64,000 bases of DNA from Eutreptiella sp. 'Long Island Sound 2002' (lineage: Eukaryota > Euglenozoa > Euglenophyceae > Eutreptiales > Eutreptiaceae). The position numbers and the translations under genes are program-made. Shown here in pieces: positions 1 through 11,800 of the stretch. The notes below the pieces were generated by a model, which was not told the origin of the DNA, made no database searches, and saw nothing but the letters and a program-made list of their open reading frames with translations. Location of the stretch: the NCBI GenBank assembly GCA_964036045.1, contig OZ038385.1, positions 25,876,853 to 25,940,852 on the forward strand, read 5' to 3'. Every line of letters starts with the position of its first letter. The first letter of the stretch is position 1.

Positions 1-730
1 ACTCCTTTTGTCGCTCAGCCAAAGTCTTTCAACTGATAAATGGCCATCCCACATGGAGGCGCCCTTTGCATGCACCATCCATGGAGCCAATCTCATAATC
101 CATATAATGCCCCTTGCTCCTTTTGGGCCCTTGGCGATCCCAAATGAGAACATCTGCCGATGTCCCGGGGGCCAACAGACAAAATCCAAACGATGTTCCC
201 AAGACTATCAATGGCAACTGTTACTTTGTCTCCACAACCAGCATACCCCAACTCAAGGGGCCACACCGAAGCGTGGGAGTCCGTCACACCCCAATTCGAG
301 GGGCCTCCAACTTGAAGGAGAGAACTGTGAACCGGTTATCCTCAATGGCCCGGAAGGTTAACAATAATTGGCCCCGTTTCCTCAAAAGCACCGGAAGGTT
401 GAAGGCCCACAATTGGGCCGACTGGCTAAATCACCCCTGCCTTCTCTGACAATGTGACATTTCTTTAATTCTGCAACTCTGTCATGTTGTGCACACAAGT
501 TGCGTATTCTCAATTTGTACTTAGTTGACAATGGAACAAAAGACAATTGTGTGTTGTTGAGGGTGGCAACCAATGCGCTGTTCATGGCTTTTCCAGTTGT
601 GCATGATGTGTGTTATGTGAAGGGAAGATGGTTTGCAACTTTCTTGAGCTTGGGCAGCTTGGGTCACCTAATTCTAAGGGTTTTTGAAAGGGGTGTGCCT
701 GGGGCTCTTCCGGGGGAACATAGTCTAAAA
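1..730. other. Intergenic DNA, no recognisable gene
   Basis: All six frames hold only short ORFs (117 codons at most) with no recognisable domain. From about 690 a stretch ending near 770 (GTGCCTGGGGCTCTT, then TCTAAAAGTAGCGC) recurs at 4089-4165, so the right edge is part of a dispersed repeat. Confidence 0.5.
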
Positions 731-1540
731 GTAGCGCGTAGTGCGTGCGCAGTGCAAGGATCCCCCCGTAGTATCAATAACAATGAGCCTTGTTGTGCAT
801 TCATATGAGTTGCCTACATGCTAGCCCTCATTTCTAGGGCATTTTGTGTGTGTTGATGTGCATGTTACTCAAAGGGTACCTTATTCGGTGCTGTGGTGCT
901 TCCAATGCCACGGATGGGCCGAACGATAGTGTTGTGCTCCTTCTTGTTGTGACGGGAGCTTGCCGTAGTCTTCAGAGCACACACTCTTTTGGGCCCCGGC
1001 TTTGATATTGAGTGTGAAGGCAATCAGCCCAGTGAGTGCAAACATGATGCCGACCGCAAACATGACGTCCGTTGCGCCGGTAGAGATGGACTACTGGTAG
1101 CCGAAGTGGAGGGGGACCGTGCGGGCCGGTTTGCCGCGCGTGGTTGTGACACTGCCGTAGACGGTGTATTCGACCGCTGCGATGGCGGGGGATCGCGCTG
1201 CTTAGCCTTTGGTGATGTCAGGAGACTACGGCCGGGCGGACTGGGAGAGGGTGGCAGTGAAGGTGACCGCACCCGGTACTCCCTTTCCATTGATGTGGAC
1301 ATGAAGGTCTGAGAGACAGCAGAGTGTCATTCGAGACATTTGAATGGGTTCCGCCCGTGACCGTGGGTTGGGGTGAACCATCATGTTGTACAACATTGTG
1401 GGGGTGTAGTATGGTCCATAGAGGCAAGACTATTGTCAACCGTAGGAAAAATCCCCAATTGCCCCCCTGTGATGTGCGTGTTGTGCGTGCTATGCGCGCG
1501 CCGTGCATGCTCTGCGCGTGTTGTGCACAAACACCCCCTG
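731..1540. mobile_element. Candidate gene-fragment-carrying transposon, copy 1
   Basis: Two blocks here recur in the same order at 45.2-45.86 kb. The left block (about 803-898) matches 45288-45385, sharing CCCTCATTTCTAG and a GGGTACC segment. The right block (about 1373-1535) matches 45706-45855, sharing CAACATTGTGGGGGTGTAG. GC-rich GTGCGCGC motifs lie at the outer sides of both copies. The DNA between the blocks is unrelated in the two copies: here it carries a degraded coding relic on the minus strand. Shared ends with different interiors suggest a non-autonomous transposon that picks up gene pieces. No target-site duplication was resolved, so the limits are approximate. Confidence 0.4.
881..1312 (-). 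pseudogene. Degraded membrane-protein relic with three TAR stops
   Basis: Read leftward from about 1310, one frame stays protein-like for about 140 codons, interrupted only by stops at 1226-1228 (TAG), 1202-1204 (TAA) and 1091-1093 (TAG). All three could come from CAG or CAA by C-to-T change. The visible features are a beta-rich segment near the start (HVHINGKGVPGAVTFTA), a second one (AAVEYTVYGSVTTTRGK), then a hydrophobic helix (MFAVGIMFALTGLIAFTL) and a short polar tail. This looks like the end of a single-pass membrane protein, but I do not recognise the family. It lies between the two blocks of the candidate transposon, so it may be captured cargo. A chance open frame is the alternative. 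Confidence 0.3.
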
Positions 1541-1677
1541 GGAATGTTTGCTACGGATTATTTCTATTGCATGTTGTTGGATGCTCCTGCATTTTGCCAA
1601 AACAAAATGCTTGCTTGAGGTACCCCATTAGGTACTGGCTGCTGGAGGTACCTCGTAGTCTCAACCCTAAGGGGTGC
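1541..1677. repeat. Dispersed direct repeat, copy 1 (partner 2956-3093)
   Basis: About 135 bp here and at 2956-3093 are alike at roughly 85-90% by eye. The shared core includes GATTATTTCTATT, CATGTTGTTGGATGCTC, TTGAGGTACCCCATTAGGT and GAGGTACCTC. Both copies end near AGTCTCAACCCTA. The two are in the same orientation 1.4 kb apart, so this is either a dispersed element or the edges of a larger inserted unit. No coding sequence is seen in it. Confidence 0.7.
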
Positions 1678-1831
1678 ACCGTGCGCGCGCTGTGCGAAAA
1701 GTATGCTATTTTGGGCCAGTTGTCCTAGTATTGTTGTGGTTCCTCAAGCATTGCTATTGTTTGGCCAAAGGGGGAGTGTTAGCGCGCAGGCCCTTGGTCT
1801 TGGAAGGTTGTGCGTGACATTTGGTTAGGAT

Positions 1832-2260
1832 TTGCATGCCAATACGCGCATCCTCTTGCACTTCACCCAATTCATGGTGAAGATACAAAAACAGTATCAG
1901 CTTTACAGCCCATGGAAGCACCACATTCCAAAATCCGTTCTAGAGAGAGGCCGAAGCACGGAGGTTGATGAGGAAGGGGATGATACCTATCTTTGCCAAG
2001 TTGTGGCAAAAAAGAGACATCCAATTGCTCAACATGTAACCTTCATTTGTGCGCAAATTGCTTGCACGAGCATGTGACCATAGAGGACATCCATTGGGCC
2101 CACAACTCAGTTTGGGAATGTGCAATGATTCAATGCTGTTTTTGCCTTGTGCACGTGTGCTTCCCCAGAGGTGGGTGGATTTCAGACTGGTCATGGGAAA
2201 GTTGAATTACTATTTGGCGCTGTGCAGAAACACCCCCTAAGAGGCTTGACGGTTGTTGCC
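1832..2260 (+). pseudogene. Cys/His-rich zinc-binding fragment, frameshifted, copy 1
   Basis: Two overlapping frames together resemble the ORF at 34757-35068. The first frame gives an acidic stretch (RSTEVDEEGDDTYLC). After a frameshift near 1990 the second gives CGKKETSNCSTCNLHLCANC followed by LHEH. The spacing C-x2-C...C-x2-C...C-x2-C...H resembles B-box fingers and also the Cys-rich tail of piggyBac-type transposases. Finding two diverged copies in one window favours a transposon-derived fragment. The functional assignment is only a resemblance. Confidence 0.3.
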
Positions 2261-4275
2261 AACAGGGCTGCTTAAGGGGTAGTGCTGACGGGCTGCTCAA
2301 GGGGCTGTGTTGGAGGGGATGTTTGAGGGGTTGTTTTGGAGGGAGCAATCCACGAGAGTTCTTTTGAAACCAAATTGTGTGAAGCACATTTTGTGAGGAG
2401 TTTGTAGTTGGTTAGAAATTCCTCCCTTGCCTTTGCATTAAAAGAGTTGGTAACGAGTTGGCTCGATTGCAGCATGTTTGGTGATTGGGCGAGTAGGGCC
2501 AGTTGGGGTGAGGGGCATTTTTGAATTAGGGTCGGGGTTGGCAACAATGCAAGAGGTTAGTAGTTAGGGTGAGTGTTGGGCAGAATGAGTTTGAACAAAT
2601 TGTTACAAGTGGAGAGTTGTGCACATTTTTGACTCTTGATGGGACCGCTCTAGGGTGCTTCCAGAAACCACTGCCATTTCTTTTCTATAGCCTTTTCTGA
2701 TGTGCCTTGGCATCATGCCGTCCCTACTGATGGGGCGTTCAAGGGCGCACATATTTCCTTCATAGGCCATCCAAAGTTGATATCTGGCTAGCATCATTTG
2801 GCGTTTTTGGATTGGGGTGGCTTGGTTGAGGCATCCCATCGGCATTTCATCAAGGACCAGGATTGGATTTGTGGGAAGTGTTGCCTGTCGAGATTATGGT
2901 TTTTCAGCATACAAGTGAGTTTGTTTTCAGTGAAGATTTCTGGTGATCGTGAATGGGAATGTTCGCTGAGGATTATTTCTATTACATGTTGTTGGATGCT
3001 CTTGCCTTTTGCCAAAACAAAGTGCCTGCTTGAGGTACCCCATTAGGTGCTGCCTGCTTGAGGTACCTCATAGTCTCAACCCTATCTTGTGTCTGAGTTG
3101 CTTGCAGTGGCTAGTTAGTGGGTAGGACCGTGCACATCAAAGACAGGCACCAGCACTACAGCAAAACAGTGGTCCGGTGGTCTGGTGGTCCAGGTGTTAA
3201 AAAAAGGTGTCTATGTCTCGAAAAACCCTCCACAACCATGCATTATCTGATGTGTTAATCCTCAAGGGGTGGATTTTGAGGAAGAATGTTGGTAAATTCC
3301 GTGATTTGTTTTTCAGTTGTGCTCCGTGTGCGCGCTGGTATGTGCTGTGTCGTGCGCTAGGCCCCCCTCAGGAGTGCTGCTGAGGGTTGCTGAGGGCTGT
3401 TGAGGGACACTGTACGGCTTTGCAGACAATGGGGGCGCGCCTTAAGCGCAGTGCGCGTGCAGTGCGCGCGCAGTGCAACTATTTTGGCGTCTGGCCGTAG
3501 TAGAAACCTAGACGTTGTGGTACTTTGGGCATCATTGTTGTTTGGTAGTAGGTTTTGATGCATTGGGGATGTGGCATTTTTGGATGTTCACCCTGTTTCA
3601 CCCATTTCTACTTTTTTGCACACAATTTTTGCCCATTTCCACCACATCTACTCTTTTTCTTGGTTGATTGATATGGTGATACACTTTGAGGGTGCCTGCG
3701 AAAGGACATCATACTTCCTCCCTCATTTCTCAGGCCCATTTTCTCCATGGATCTCAGTATTGGGGATAGGGTGTTCTACACCCGCTCCAATGGCCTGTGA
3801 CCTCCTGCCACGGTGGTTGGGACGGCTGAAGACGGACTCCTCCACTTGGAATACTACCAAGATGGGTTGAGAGTGGTGAATCGGCAATGCAAGATGGAGT
3901 CCATCTCCTTTGCCATCCCAAGTTCAGACTTGCCACCCGATTGCCCTCCATCTCGCTGCCCAACACACAGTCAAGTTCCCCCTCAAAGGCCCCTGGTCCT
4001 TCACCACTGCCACAAGAACCGGGACGGTCCCCCTCAAGGTCCCCTCCAGTCCAGTTTGGGTCGCCTATTTCGAAGGGTGGCTCCAAGGGGCGTGCCTAGG
4101 GGCTCTTCGGGGGGAACTTAGTCTAAAAGTAGCGCACAGTGCGCGCGCAGTGCAAGGATTCCCCCAATGGTCAATGGCTCAGGGGACCGACAGTGGACAT
4201 ATTTATTGAAGCCTGACGGATGAAGGCCTTGTCGCATCATATTTCCACAGGTTCTGACATCTTTTTCTGTGCGCC
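2261..4275. other. Intergenic DNA with dispersed GC-rich motifs
   Basis: No protein-coding frame is convincing. It contains the second copy of the 135 bp repeat (2956-3093), two GTGCGCGC-type motifs (3321-3360 and 3431-3480, the latter three turns of an 11-bp period) and a repeat at about 4089-4165 matching 692-770. Sequence just before the hydrolase start (from about 4170) is probably its 5' flank. Confidence 0.5.
3431..3480. repeat. GCGC/GTGC-rich motif, best tandem example
   Basis: Three turns of AGTGCGCGCGC with an 11-bp period, ending in GTGCAA. Related motifs occur near 731-760, 1475-1540, 1678-1700, 2216-2240, 3321-3360, 4131-4160, 34665-34690, 35228-35252, 45187-45225, 45818-45855, 55404-55435, 56446-56490, 58430-58470 and 58688-58705, in both orientations. 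The forward orientation is typically followed by GAAAA or by AAACACCCCC. These may be termini of short non-autonomous transposons. Confidence 0.6.
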
Positions 4276-4904
4276 ATGTCCGTCTTCAAATTTTTTTCCG
4301 GGAATGCCCAGCACGACCTCCTGTACCCTGTCCCTCAAACCGTCATGGATCCCCGCCGCTCCGGGTTCAACGTCTTCCAGTTGGATGCCCCAGACCTTGA
4401 GACCGGGAAAGTGATCTGCATGCATTCCCCCAGCAGCACTGGGAAGTACATTGTGTTCTTCCATGGCAATGGGGACCAAATAGGGGATGGGCCAGTCGGG
4501 ATTGCCCGAAAGCTGCAGCCCCAGGGACATGGCTTCCTTGCGGTGGAGTATCCAGGGTACGGCCTGGCCGCCTCCGGCGTCCCCCATGAGGCCACGTTGT
4601 ACCGAGCAGCAGCACGTGCGCTGGACCATTTGGCCACTAACCTTGGGGGCTCCGCGGCCAACACAGTGCTGGTGGGGCAGTCCTTGGGAGCTGCCGTGGC
4701 ACTGGAGATGGCAGTTCGTGGGTACGGCAGCGGCCTTGTGCTGATCTCCCCCTTCACCTCCATCAAAGACATGGCTGGGCTGTACTTCCCCCGATTTTTG
4801 GTGAATGCTTTCAAGGTGTGTGTGTGTGTGTGTGTGTGACAGAGAGAGAGTGTGTGTGTGTGTCTGTGTTTGTGAATGTGCAGGTTTGGGTGAGTCATTG
4901 ATTT

Positions 4905-4958
<54 letters not shown>

Positions 4959-5023
4959 GTATGTGTTTGTGTGTGAATGTGTGTTATGCCCACAGGAATG
5001 GTCTTTTGGGTGTCGCTTTCGCT

Positions 5024-5115
<92 letters not shown>

Positions 5116-8100
5116 GTGCCCACAGGGTTTGTGGGTGTCATTTCCGCGGGTGCACCTGTTGTGGTCTACAGCTCCATGAACATGGTATGCACGGCACCGG
5201 TGGTATGTGCATATTCTGGGCTGCCTACACTGGCAGGACAGCTGCACCGGATCTCCCGGGGCGGACGATGCAGTCTGGCTCAGGAGCACGGAGCAGGACG
5301 CCAGAGCAATCACTGGACCCGGAGGCCAAGGACGCGACAGCTTTGCGCTCAGACGTCACCAAAATGAAAATTGTGCACACTTTGATGCTGCTGGTGTGCC
5401 ATGGTGTACCGTCTGTGCATATGAACGGGTCCATGTGCCGGTTCCCTTGGAGAAGGACTGCATGCGCTTCCTGGGCCAACATGCGCACCCGCACATCTTT
5501 CACCGGGAAGATGCACGAAAACTCATGGTGGTGGCCAGCAGGGCCTCTATGGTGGTTGAACTGAAGCACAACGAGCCCTAGCCATATATAACCCCAAGGC
5601 GGGTGGAATGGCCGTTTTCTGGCAACAGTCCGGCCATGCCCAGCAGGTTGGTCTCTGCACTTTGGGCTTTTTGGGGAGCAATAATGCCCCTTCCCACTTT
5701 TCGGGCTGGGGGTGCAGTTGGGGGGCACACGCATACTGTCCCAGCCCAACCTCTGACTGCTTTTGCAGTCAACTAGGCCCGGCATTTGAACCACAACAAG
5801 CCCCACACCTGCATTTCTATGCTCTGGGGCTTGCACTGGGCATTTTGGAGCTTCAGCCCCGAGATGCTTTGTGTGCAGGCAGGATTGGCCCACTGTGACT
5901 GCCACCCCACAAGTCAGAATTGGTTTTTGTAGTACAGGCACCTCATGGACTTGCAGGTCTGGATGGTGGACGAGGAACCCTTGATGAATGTCCTCTAGTC
6001 CTTGCGCCCGGCATCCACAGTCGCAAAGACCGCTAACGCTCACACAGCCCTAGAGGCGAGATACCACAGCTTGGAGAAGACTTGTTGCATGTGGTGACCG
6101 TCTAGGTTTGTCTCACCGCATGGAGCATCATGGTGCCCGACTCACCCTTTACGGGCAAAGCAACTGGAAGCTCCCACGATCAAATTGACGGATGTCTCCC
6201 CATGGGCAGTTTTCCAAAATGTCTCTTGGTACCCCAGCCACGGCAAAGGGTGTCTTGGTTGTGGCAAACAGGAGACCTAGCGGTATGGTCCATTTCGGTA
6301 CTGGTGCACATTGGTGGGTCTTTCCGGGAGGAGTTGTTCGCCGCTTGGCCGGTACTCAAGGCTCGTAGGCCCATTGCATTGTTTTGGGCCACTTTACAGA
6401 GTCGTGGTCCTTTACCAACAGCAAGGGTTGCATAGACGCCGTGTTGCGCAATCCGGGTCAGTCCCATGTGGATCCCAACACTGTCCGATGATCTCTTGGG
6501 GGCTTGCCATGGGCTACAAGATGAGGGTTTCGCATTGCTGTGCCATCTATACCCCCACTAAGTGGGCACCTTCTTGGACTCCATGCTGGATGAGGCCAGT
6601 GTGGTGGTCAAGAGCGAGGTAGAAGGGGTTTTGCTGTTGGTGGGGTGGATTGGAGGGCTGCAAGAGCCACTGCCAGTGCTTCACTATGAGAGGCTTCTAA
6701 CGGCACTACCCGGACCAGCACTTGCACTAGGCAGCCATGTGCATGTGGCAAGAGCACCTCGGGGCCTTAGCTAGCTCTCGTGTGGCCTCCTTGGACACAT
6801 ACCAAGCGGTGGTAACCTGGACAAGGGGCTGGTATGGTGGGGAGCCCATGTCCGCACCGTAGCCCGGAGGAGGGGTTTAGCCCTTGATTGGATGTACACC
6901 TAAGTTCAGAGTGCCGGGGTGCCATGGGGCTAGGACATTTTACCCAAGCTTCCCCGTGGTGGCACCTATTCTACCCTTGCCAACGCACTCGCAGTTCCTC
7001 TACTTGCTCCAAACATTTGGTTGCCGATGGAGCAGATAGGCTGTCACCAAGTGGGGAGTCTTGGTGTGAACGGGGATGGCGTGTTTGCTATCAATGCAGG
7101 GTCTCCCGAATGGGGTTCCCCCACCTCCGGGAGGGCGTGAGGATATTGCACGTGGATCTCACTGAGGGGCTGGATGGGGAGGACCGTGCCTACCTCCATG
7201 ACAAGGGTGGTGGTGTGTGCGGCGCAAGACATGGTGGTATTGGTCATGAACTCCTGGGATAGCTTGGATCGGACCCACACCATCCCTTCCGTCCCCGCCA
7301 CCCCTAAGGTGTAGTATCAGACCCAGGACGGGCAGTCATGGGATTTGGCACATGAGTTGCTGCAAGACACCTCTCCGGGTACCCACGAGTGGGACGCGTT
7401 TGCCCAATGGCACCCACCCGGTGGCCTGCGGCAGGGCTGCTGTCTACCATGGCCAGCATGCAAAAAGGGGTTCCTCGCAGCGATGCTTCCCCGGGGATCC
7501 GAGCCTGCCAATTTTGGTTGGGCAGGGTTGGTTCTACCGGTATATGGACGGGCAGCTACTGCACTACACCCTCAATCAATCCGGGGGATGTCTCTAGCCT
7601 TGGTGGACACCCCGGTGGGCCTACTAGGGCAGCACCTAGTTTGAGTTATTTGCCTCGGGACCTCCTCAGGGCACGTTGCACATGGTCAGTTACCACGTTC
7701 ACGTTTGGTATCACCTCCTTGGGCTAGTGCAGGCGCCGGTCCGTTGAGCACATTCCGCAGGACACCGATGATGCTTGGTGTGCCGGGGCAGGTGGGTAGG
7801 GATGCGCAAGGGGTGCAGGCCGGAGGCGGCTCTCAAATAATGTGGGGTGTATGCCCTTCTTTTGGGTACCGCTCTTTGGCCGGGGAGGGCAGGGTGCAGG
7901 GGATGACTCCTGGCTTTCCCACTTCATCTGGGTGTGGGACGTAGCTCAAGTCTCTGTTCTTTGCTGCAGGCCTCTGGCTCAGTGCGGCTGCCAGAGGCTT
8001 GGGCGACATTGTGATCATGGATCCAGGATGTTGCATGCCCGTACCCCTGGACTGCGGAAAGGCGCCTAGCAGTTGAACAATGTCACTGCTTTTGTTCTAA

Positions 8101-8895
8101 CTGTGCCTGACGAGATTCAGTGCAAGCAGGCCTCCTTGATCGCTGCTCACTGTCTTGGCTGTTGCCCATCGCGCGCGCGCGCGTGTGTATACAAAGGATG
8201 CGTGCCGGACCCAGGGAACTCTGCCCATCTCATTGCCCTACCCAGAACCCCTGTCACTTGCAGAAAGGTGCTATCAAAACAATGTCTTTGTTCTGCCTAT
8301 CAAAACAATGTTCTGCGTGGCCTGATGAGGTGTTTGGAGATTTGTATCCTGCGACCAACGTGCCCTGCTGTGCTCCGTATCATTTGGTTGTTGGTTCATT
8401 TGTTTCCCTCACGAAGTGTGTGTGTGTGTGTGTGTGTGTGTTTGTGTGCTGTTCATGCATTCATTTCAGGCCGTGTCCGACGACTACAACAATTTAGCCA
8501 AGGCCCCGTACGTCCGAATCCCCACCGCCATCGTCCACGGGACGTATGATGAGGTCACCCCTGTGTCCATGGGGGCCCAGCTGGAGCGTGCCATCCATGG
8601 GGCGAAGCTCACGGTCATCCCTGCGGGCCACCATGACGTCTTTTCAGGCTCGAGCGGGCAGACGTGTCTGCGGCAGATCCTCTCAGTCATGCAGGGCGGG
8701 GGCCACGCGGCCGCCCCGTATATGCCTGCCGCCAGCAACTCCTTCTATTCGCCAGCCCAACCAACCGCTTTTCCGGTCCTCCAACCTACAGCCTATCAGC
8801 CAAAACCGGCCTATGGTGGGCTGATGATGGGGATGGAAGACGCATATGCCTACCCCCCCTCCCTGGTCCCTGCCCCACAGGTGGTGATGGGATGA
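4276..8895 (+). CDS. Alpha/beta-hydrolase, ABHD13/17 (Bem46)-like, two exons
   Basis: Exons are 4276-4815 and 8470-8895, joined in phase 0 (AAG|GT...TTTCAG|GCC), giving about 321 residues. The fold is a serine alpha/beta-hydrolase. FFHGNG at about residues 61-66 is the oxyanion HG motif, and EYPGYG follows at 91-96. GQSLG at 134-138 holds nucleophile Ser136. HGTYDEVTP holds the acid, Asp207, and GHHD at 233-236 holds the His. All catalytic residues are present. Relatives in the ABHD17 group remove palmitate from membrane proteins and other Bem46 proteins have unknown substrates, so the substrate here is open. The C-terminal ~75 residues are rich in Pro, Ala and Tyr (YxxPAQPTAFPVLQP) and resemble no domain I know. 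The ATG at 4276 starts directly at a family-like N terminus. The spliced length fits the family, and the residues on either side of the junction align with no gap. Confidence 0.82.
4816..8469 (+). other. 3.65 kb intron of the hydrolase gene, GT-repeat at both ends
   Basis: The intron opens directly with (GT)n, so the donor GT is the first unit of a microsatellite. A second (GT)n tract at 8417-8442 lies about 27 bp before the TTTCAG acceptor. Further GT tracts are at 4909-4970 and 5029-5112. Two acceptor-like sequences, GCCCACAGG after GT tracts at about 4988-4998 and 5118-5127, look like a 130-bp duplication. The rest (5.1-8.4 kb) has no convincing ORF on either strand. A 272-codon frame at 5225-6043 on the minus strand has no recognisable domain. 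Confidence 0.75.
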
Positions 8896-11800
8896 AGATG
8901 TACATACGTACCCTATGCACACATGCGCATGGGAACGTGTCTGGAGGTGTGCGGCCGGCCCCCCTCGAAGCTCACCTGAAACACCAGAAATACGCCCCCG
9001 CCCCCCGCCTTCCGGGACCAATAAGCTCTGGATCAGGGTGGTGCGTCCGACACAGATCAGGGAACGACCTCAACTCTTTCTGACACAAATGCAGTCACAG
9101 TCTGAAATCTGTACCACAACAGCAGAGGGATTGAGCCGCCACTTACCAAGTCGGACCGGGGTTCAGGTGATGGTTTCTCCAGCCCGCGTCAAAACCCTAT
9201 CGTTTCATGACTTTGCTGCAGCCCACTGGCCCTGGCGGGTGTAAGGCCACACAATGTGGACCTATTTCTAGGGGGGAGTTGGAAATCGATACCCACGTTC
9301 TTGTATCTCAAGTCATGCGTTTTTGCGCTATTGAGCCTTTGCTCTTGTTCATTCATTCAAAGCATTGCACTAGATATTGGCGTAGTTCTCCATAAACTGC
9401 ACACACTCTAGGTTGGTCACCCAGGGACCCAGCCGTCCAGCAACCAAGCCAAGGAATTGTTGTTGTTTCAAAGAGGGTAATACAGGAATTCGCAGCAGGG
9501 TCCGTTGTGCTTCGGACGATGACCTGCCCCCCTTCTAGAACCCGACGAAGGTGTGGAGGTCCGGCACAAGGCGTTTGGCCCTGTAAATCATGCCATGTAC
9601 AGTACCCAGCCATTTCGATGTGCCAAGACCATATCATTGAGCATATGATACTCTCAGTGCAGCGCAACTGCGCATTGTTTTACCCACAGCCCTCGGGCCA
9701 ATGCATCATGCCTCTGTTGGTGAAGCGCAGCAGCGACTTCCGGAATATTGATTGCATGTCGTCAGAGCTATTCTGCAGATGAATGCCCAAGTGCTGATCT
9801 TGGGTGACTCCGGTGCATGACCTCATCTACTGACGGCTGCGCATTCCCATTAGCTGATGCTCACATCACCGCAGGTTTGGAGAAGCTCAGGGCGAAAGTA
9901 CACTGAAAGGCGTGTGGCTTTGCAGTGCCAATCCTGTCCTTTGTAGCATCCTCTCCTTTTCTCAAGAGTGATCCCCCTCCACCCCATTCATCCTGAGTCA
10001 GTATTTCCCAAGACAGAGGGCTGACCCGGTATCCAAGTCACTGACTGGCCCATTAAGCCCACCCATACAGCTCAGCTTTCTGTCTGTAGCTGGACTCACT
10101 GAGGCGCATGTCAGCGCCTGAGGATTATGACAGTGCACTGCCAAGTTGCCATGTGGCCTGAGCTGTGCTCGTGGGCACAGCTGCAAAAGGTTGTGATTGT
10201 ATATGGCGCTGCCGTGAGAAATGCCTTCCCTCTTGTGGAATTCAAGTTGTATTTAGAACATTACTAGTGATCTGATTTATCCTCCGCTCTCTTGGGATTA
10301 ATCCCCAGGCATGTGTAGAACTCTGACCGCAAAATGAACACACCTGGCACCTTGATCCAAAGTTGTGGTTGTCACCATTTCAACCGACAGCGAATGATCA
10401 TCATCAGAGTCAAGCAGCAACCTTAAAGTGCAGACAACTAAAAACCGACAGTTGCAGTCCAACCAGCAGTCGGTTGCAATTCCTGCTCCACCATGTATTC
10501 GAGTGCAATGTGACCCTAGAAGTAATGTTCAACCGTACATTGTGTGGTCGATGGGTGTCCTTGCGCACGGTCATTTGCGCATTCAATATTGTGACTGTCA
10601 CTGGAATCACTGCTTGGATTCTGAATGTACTGCATTCGATGCACGTGCCACAAGTGTTCGTTCGTATTCGGAGATTAGGGACGGCTGGCCTGGTGTGTGT
10701 GTGTGTGTGTGTGTGTGTCTGTGTGTGTCTGTGTGTGTGTGTGTGTGTATTTTTCAGCACCCAAGAAACTTGTGCTGATTTGCTGGCTTCACCCATGCAT
10801 TGTCCTGGGAAGACAATTCGAACGACCAAACCACAGCTAAACATGAGGTACATCGATTGGCCAAACTTGCCTCACAACTACTCCAACAATTGAGCCCCCT
10901 ACCCCACATGCAGTCAGCATCATGCTCAATGCCATACTCTTGTACTGCCTAGACTGGGTTCTGATCTGTTACCTTCTCCTGAGCTCGGACAAAGGGTGTG
11001 CCAGACCCAGGAAAACAAAATCCATGGATATCGCCCGGCAGTTGTGATGCCCTGAAAACAGGTAAAGGGATTCAGTAAGGGCTTAGTTGGCAAAGGTAAT
11101 TTCATTGTGTGAGGGGCAGAAAAGAACGTTGCGTTTTAAACTACATCCTCTTGCAGTCTTAGCCCCACCAAATTTGCAGAGAACAAGACAAAAGGATATT
11201 GTTGCAGGTCCTGGGCCTGAGTCGGGCAGACCACCAATTTGTCTCTTTGGTCATAGTGCATGCACAAATACAAGCCGGACAAGCATGTTCCACTCTTGTA
11301 AAGTTGTTTGACCATTCAGGGTAGGATGTGGGAAATATCAGATTTTCATGTCTTGTTGTTTTTTCTCTGTACAGCTTGGTGTACAGGGGGGAGGGGGGGC
11401 ACATGCACCGCACGACCCACTGAAACCCAGGATTCTTGGCCTTCACAACCCTATCAACCCTTTATGAGCACAAGAAGTGTGGATGTGAGTGATACAAGCT
11501 CTGTCAGTTGAAAACACCAGCTTATCTAGTCCCCAATCAGACCTGCGATTGCCTACTGCATCCCCATTGCTGGTTGCTGGGGTTCGTGCCCCACAGCACA
11601 TTTGCACCGATGAGGTTGAAGAAGTCTATGGCAAAAATTGCACCACCATTAGAAGGAACCATTCCAATCAACAGGGGCGTTCTACTGTTTATAAACCAAT
11701 CCTCCCCACCCTTTACTAAGTAGTACTACAAAAAGACAAATAGCTTCCAGGGCACACACCATATTGATGTCCTCGTCAACAACAAGTCAACAACAACGTG

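Noticed and set aside
4335-5141. 268-codon minus-strand frame rich in Thr-His
   Set aside because: It is the complement of (GT)n tracts and of hydrolase exon 1.
5125-5200. Extra hydrolase exon after GCCCACAG
   Set aside because: Exon 1 and exon 2 already join with no gap in the family alignment.
5225-6043. 272-codon minus-strand frame inside the hydrolase intron
   Set aside because: No recognisable domain or motif. Composition is not convincing, and it is probably chance.
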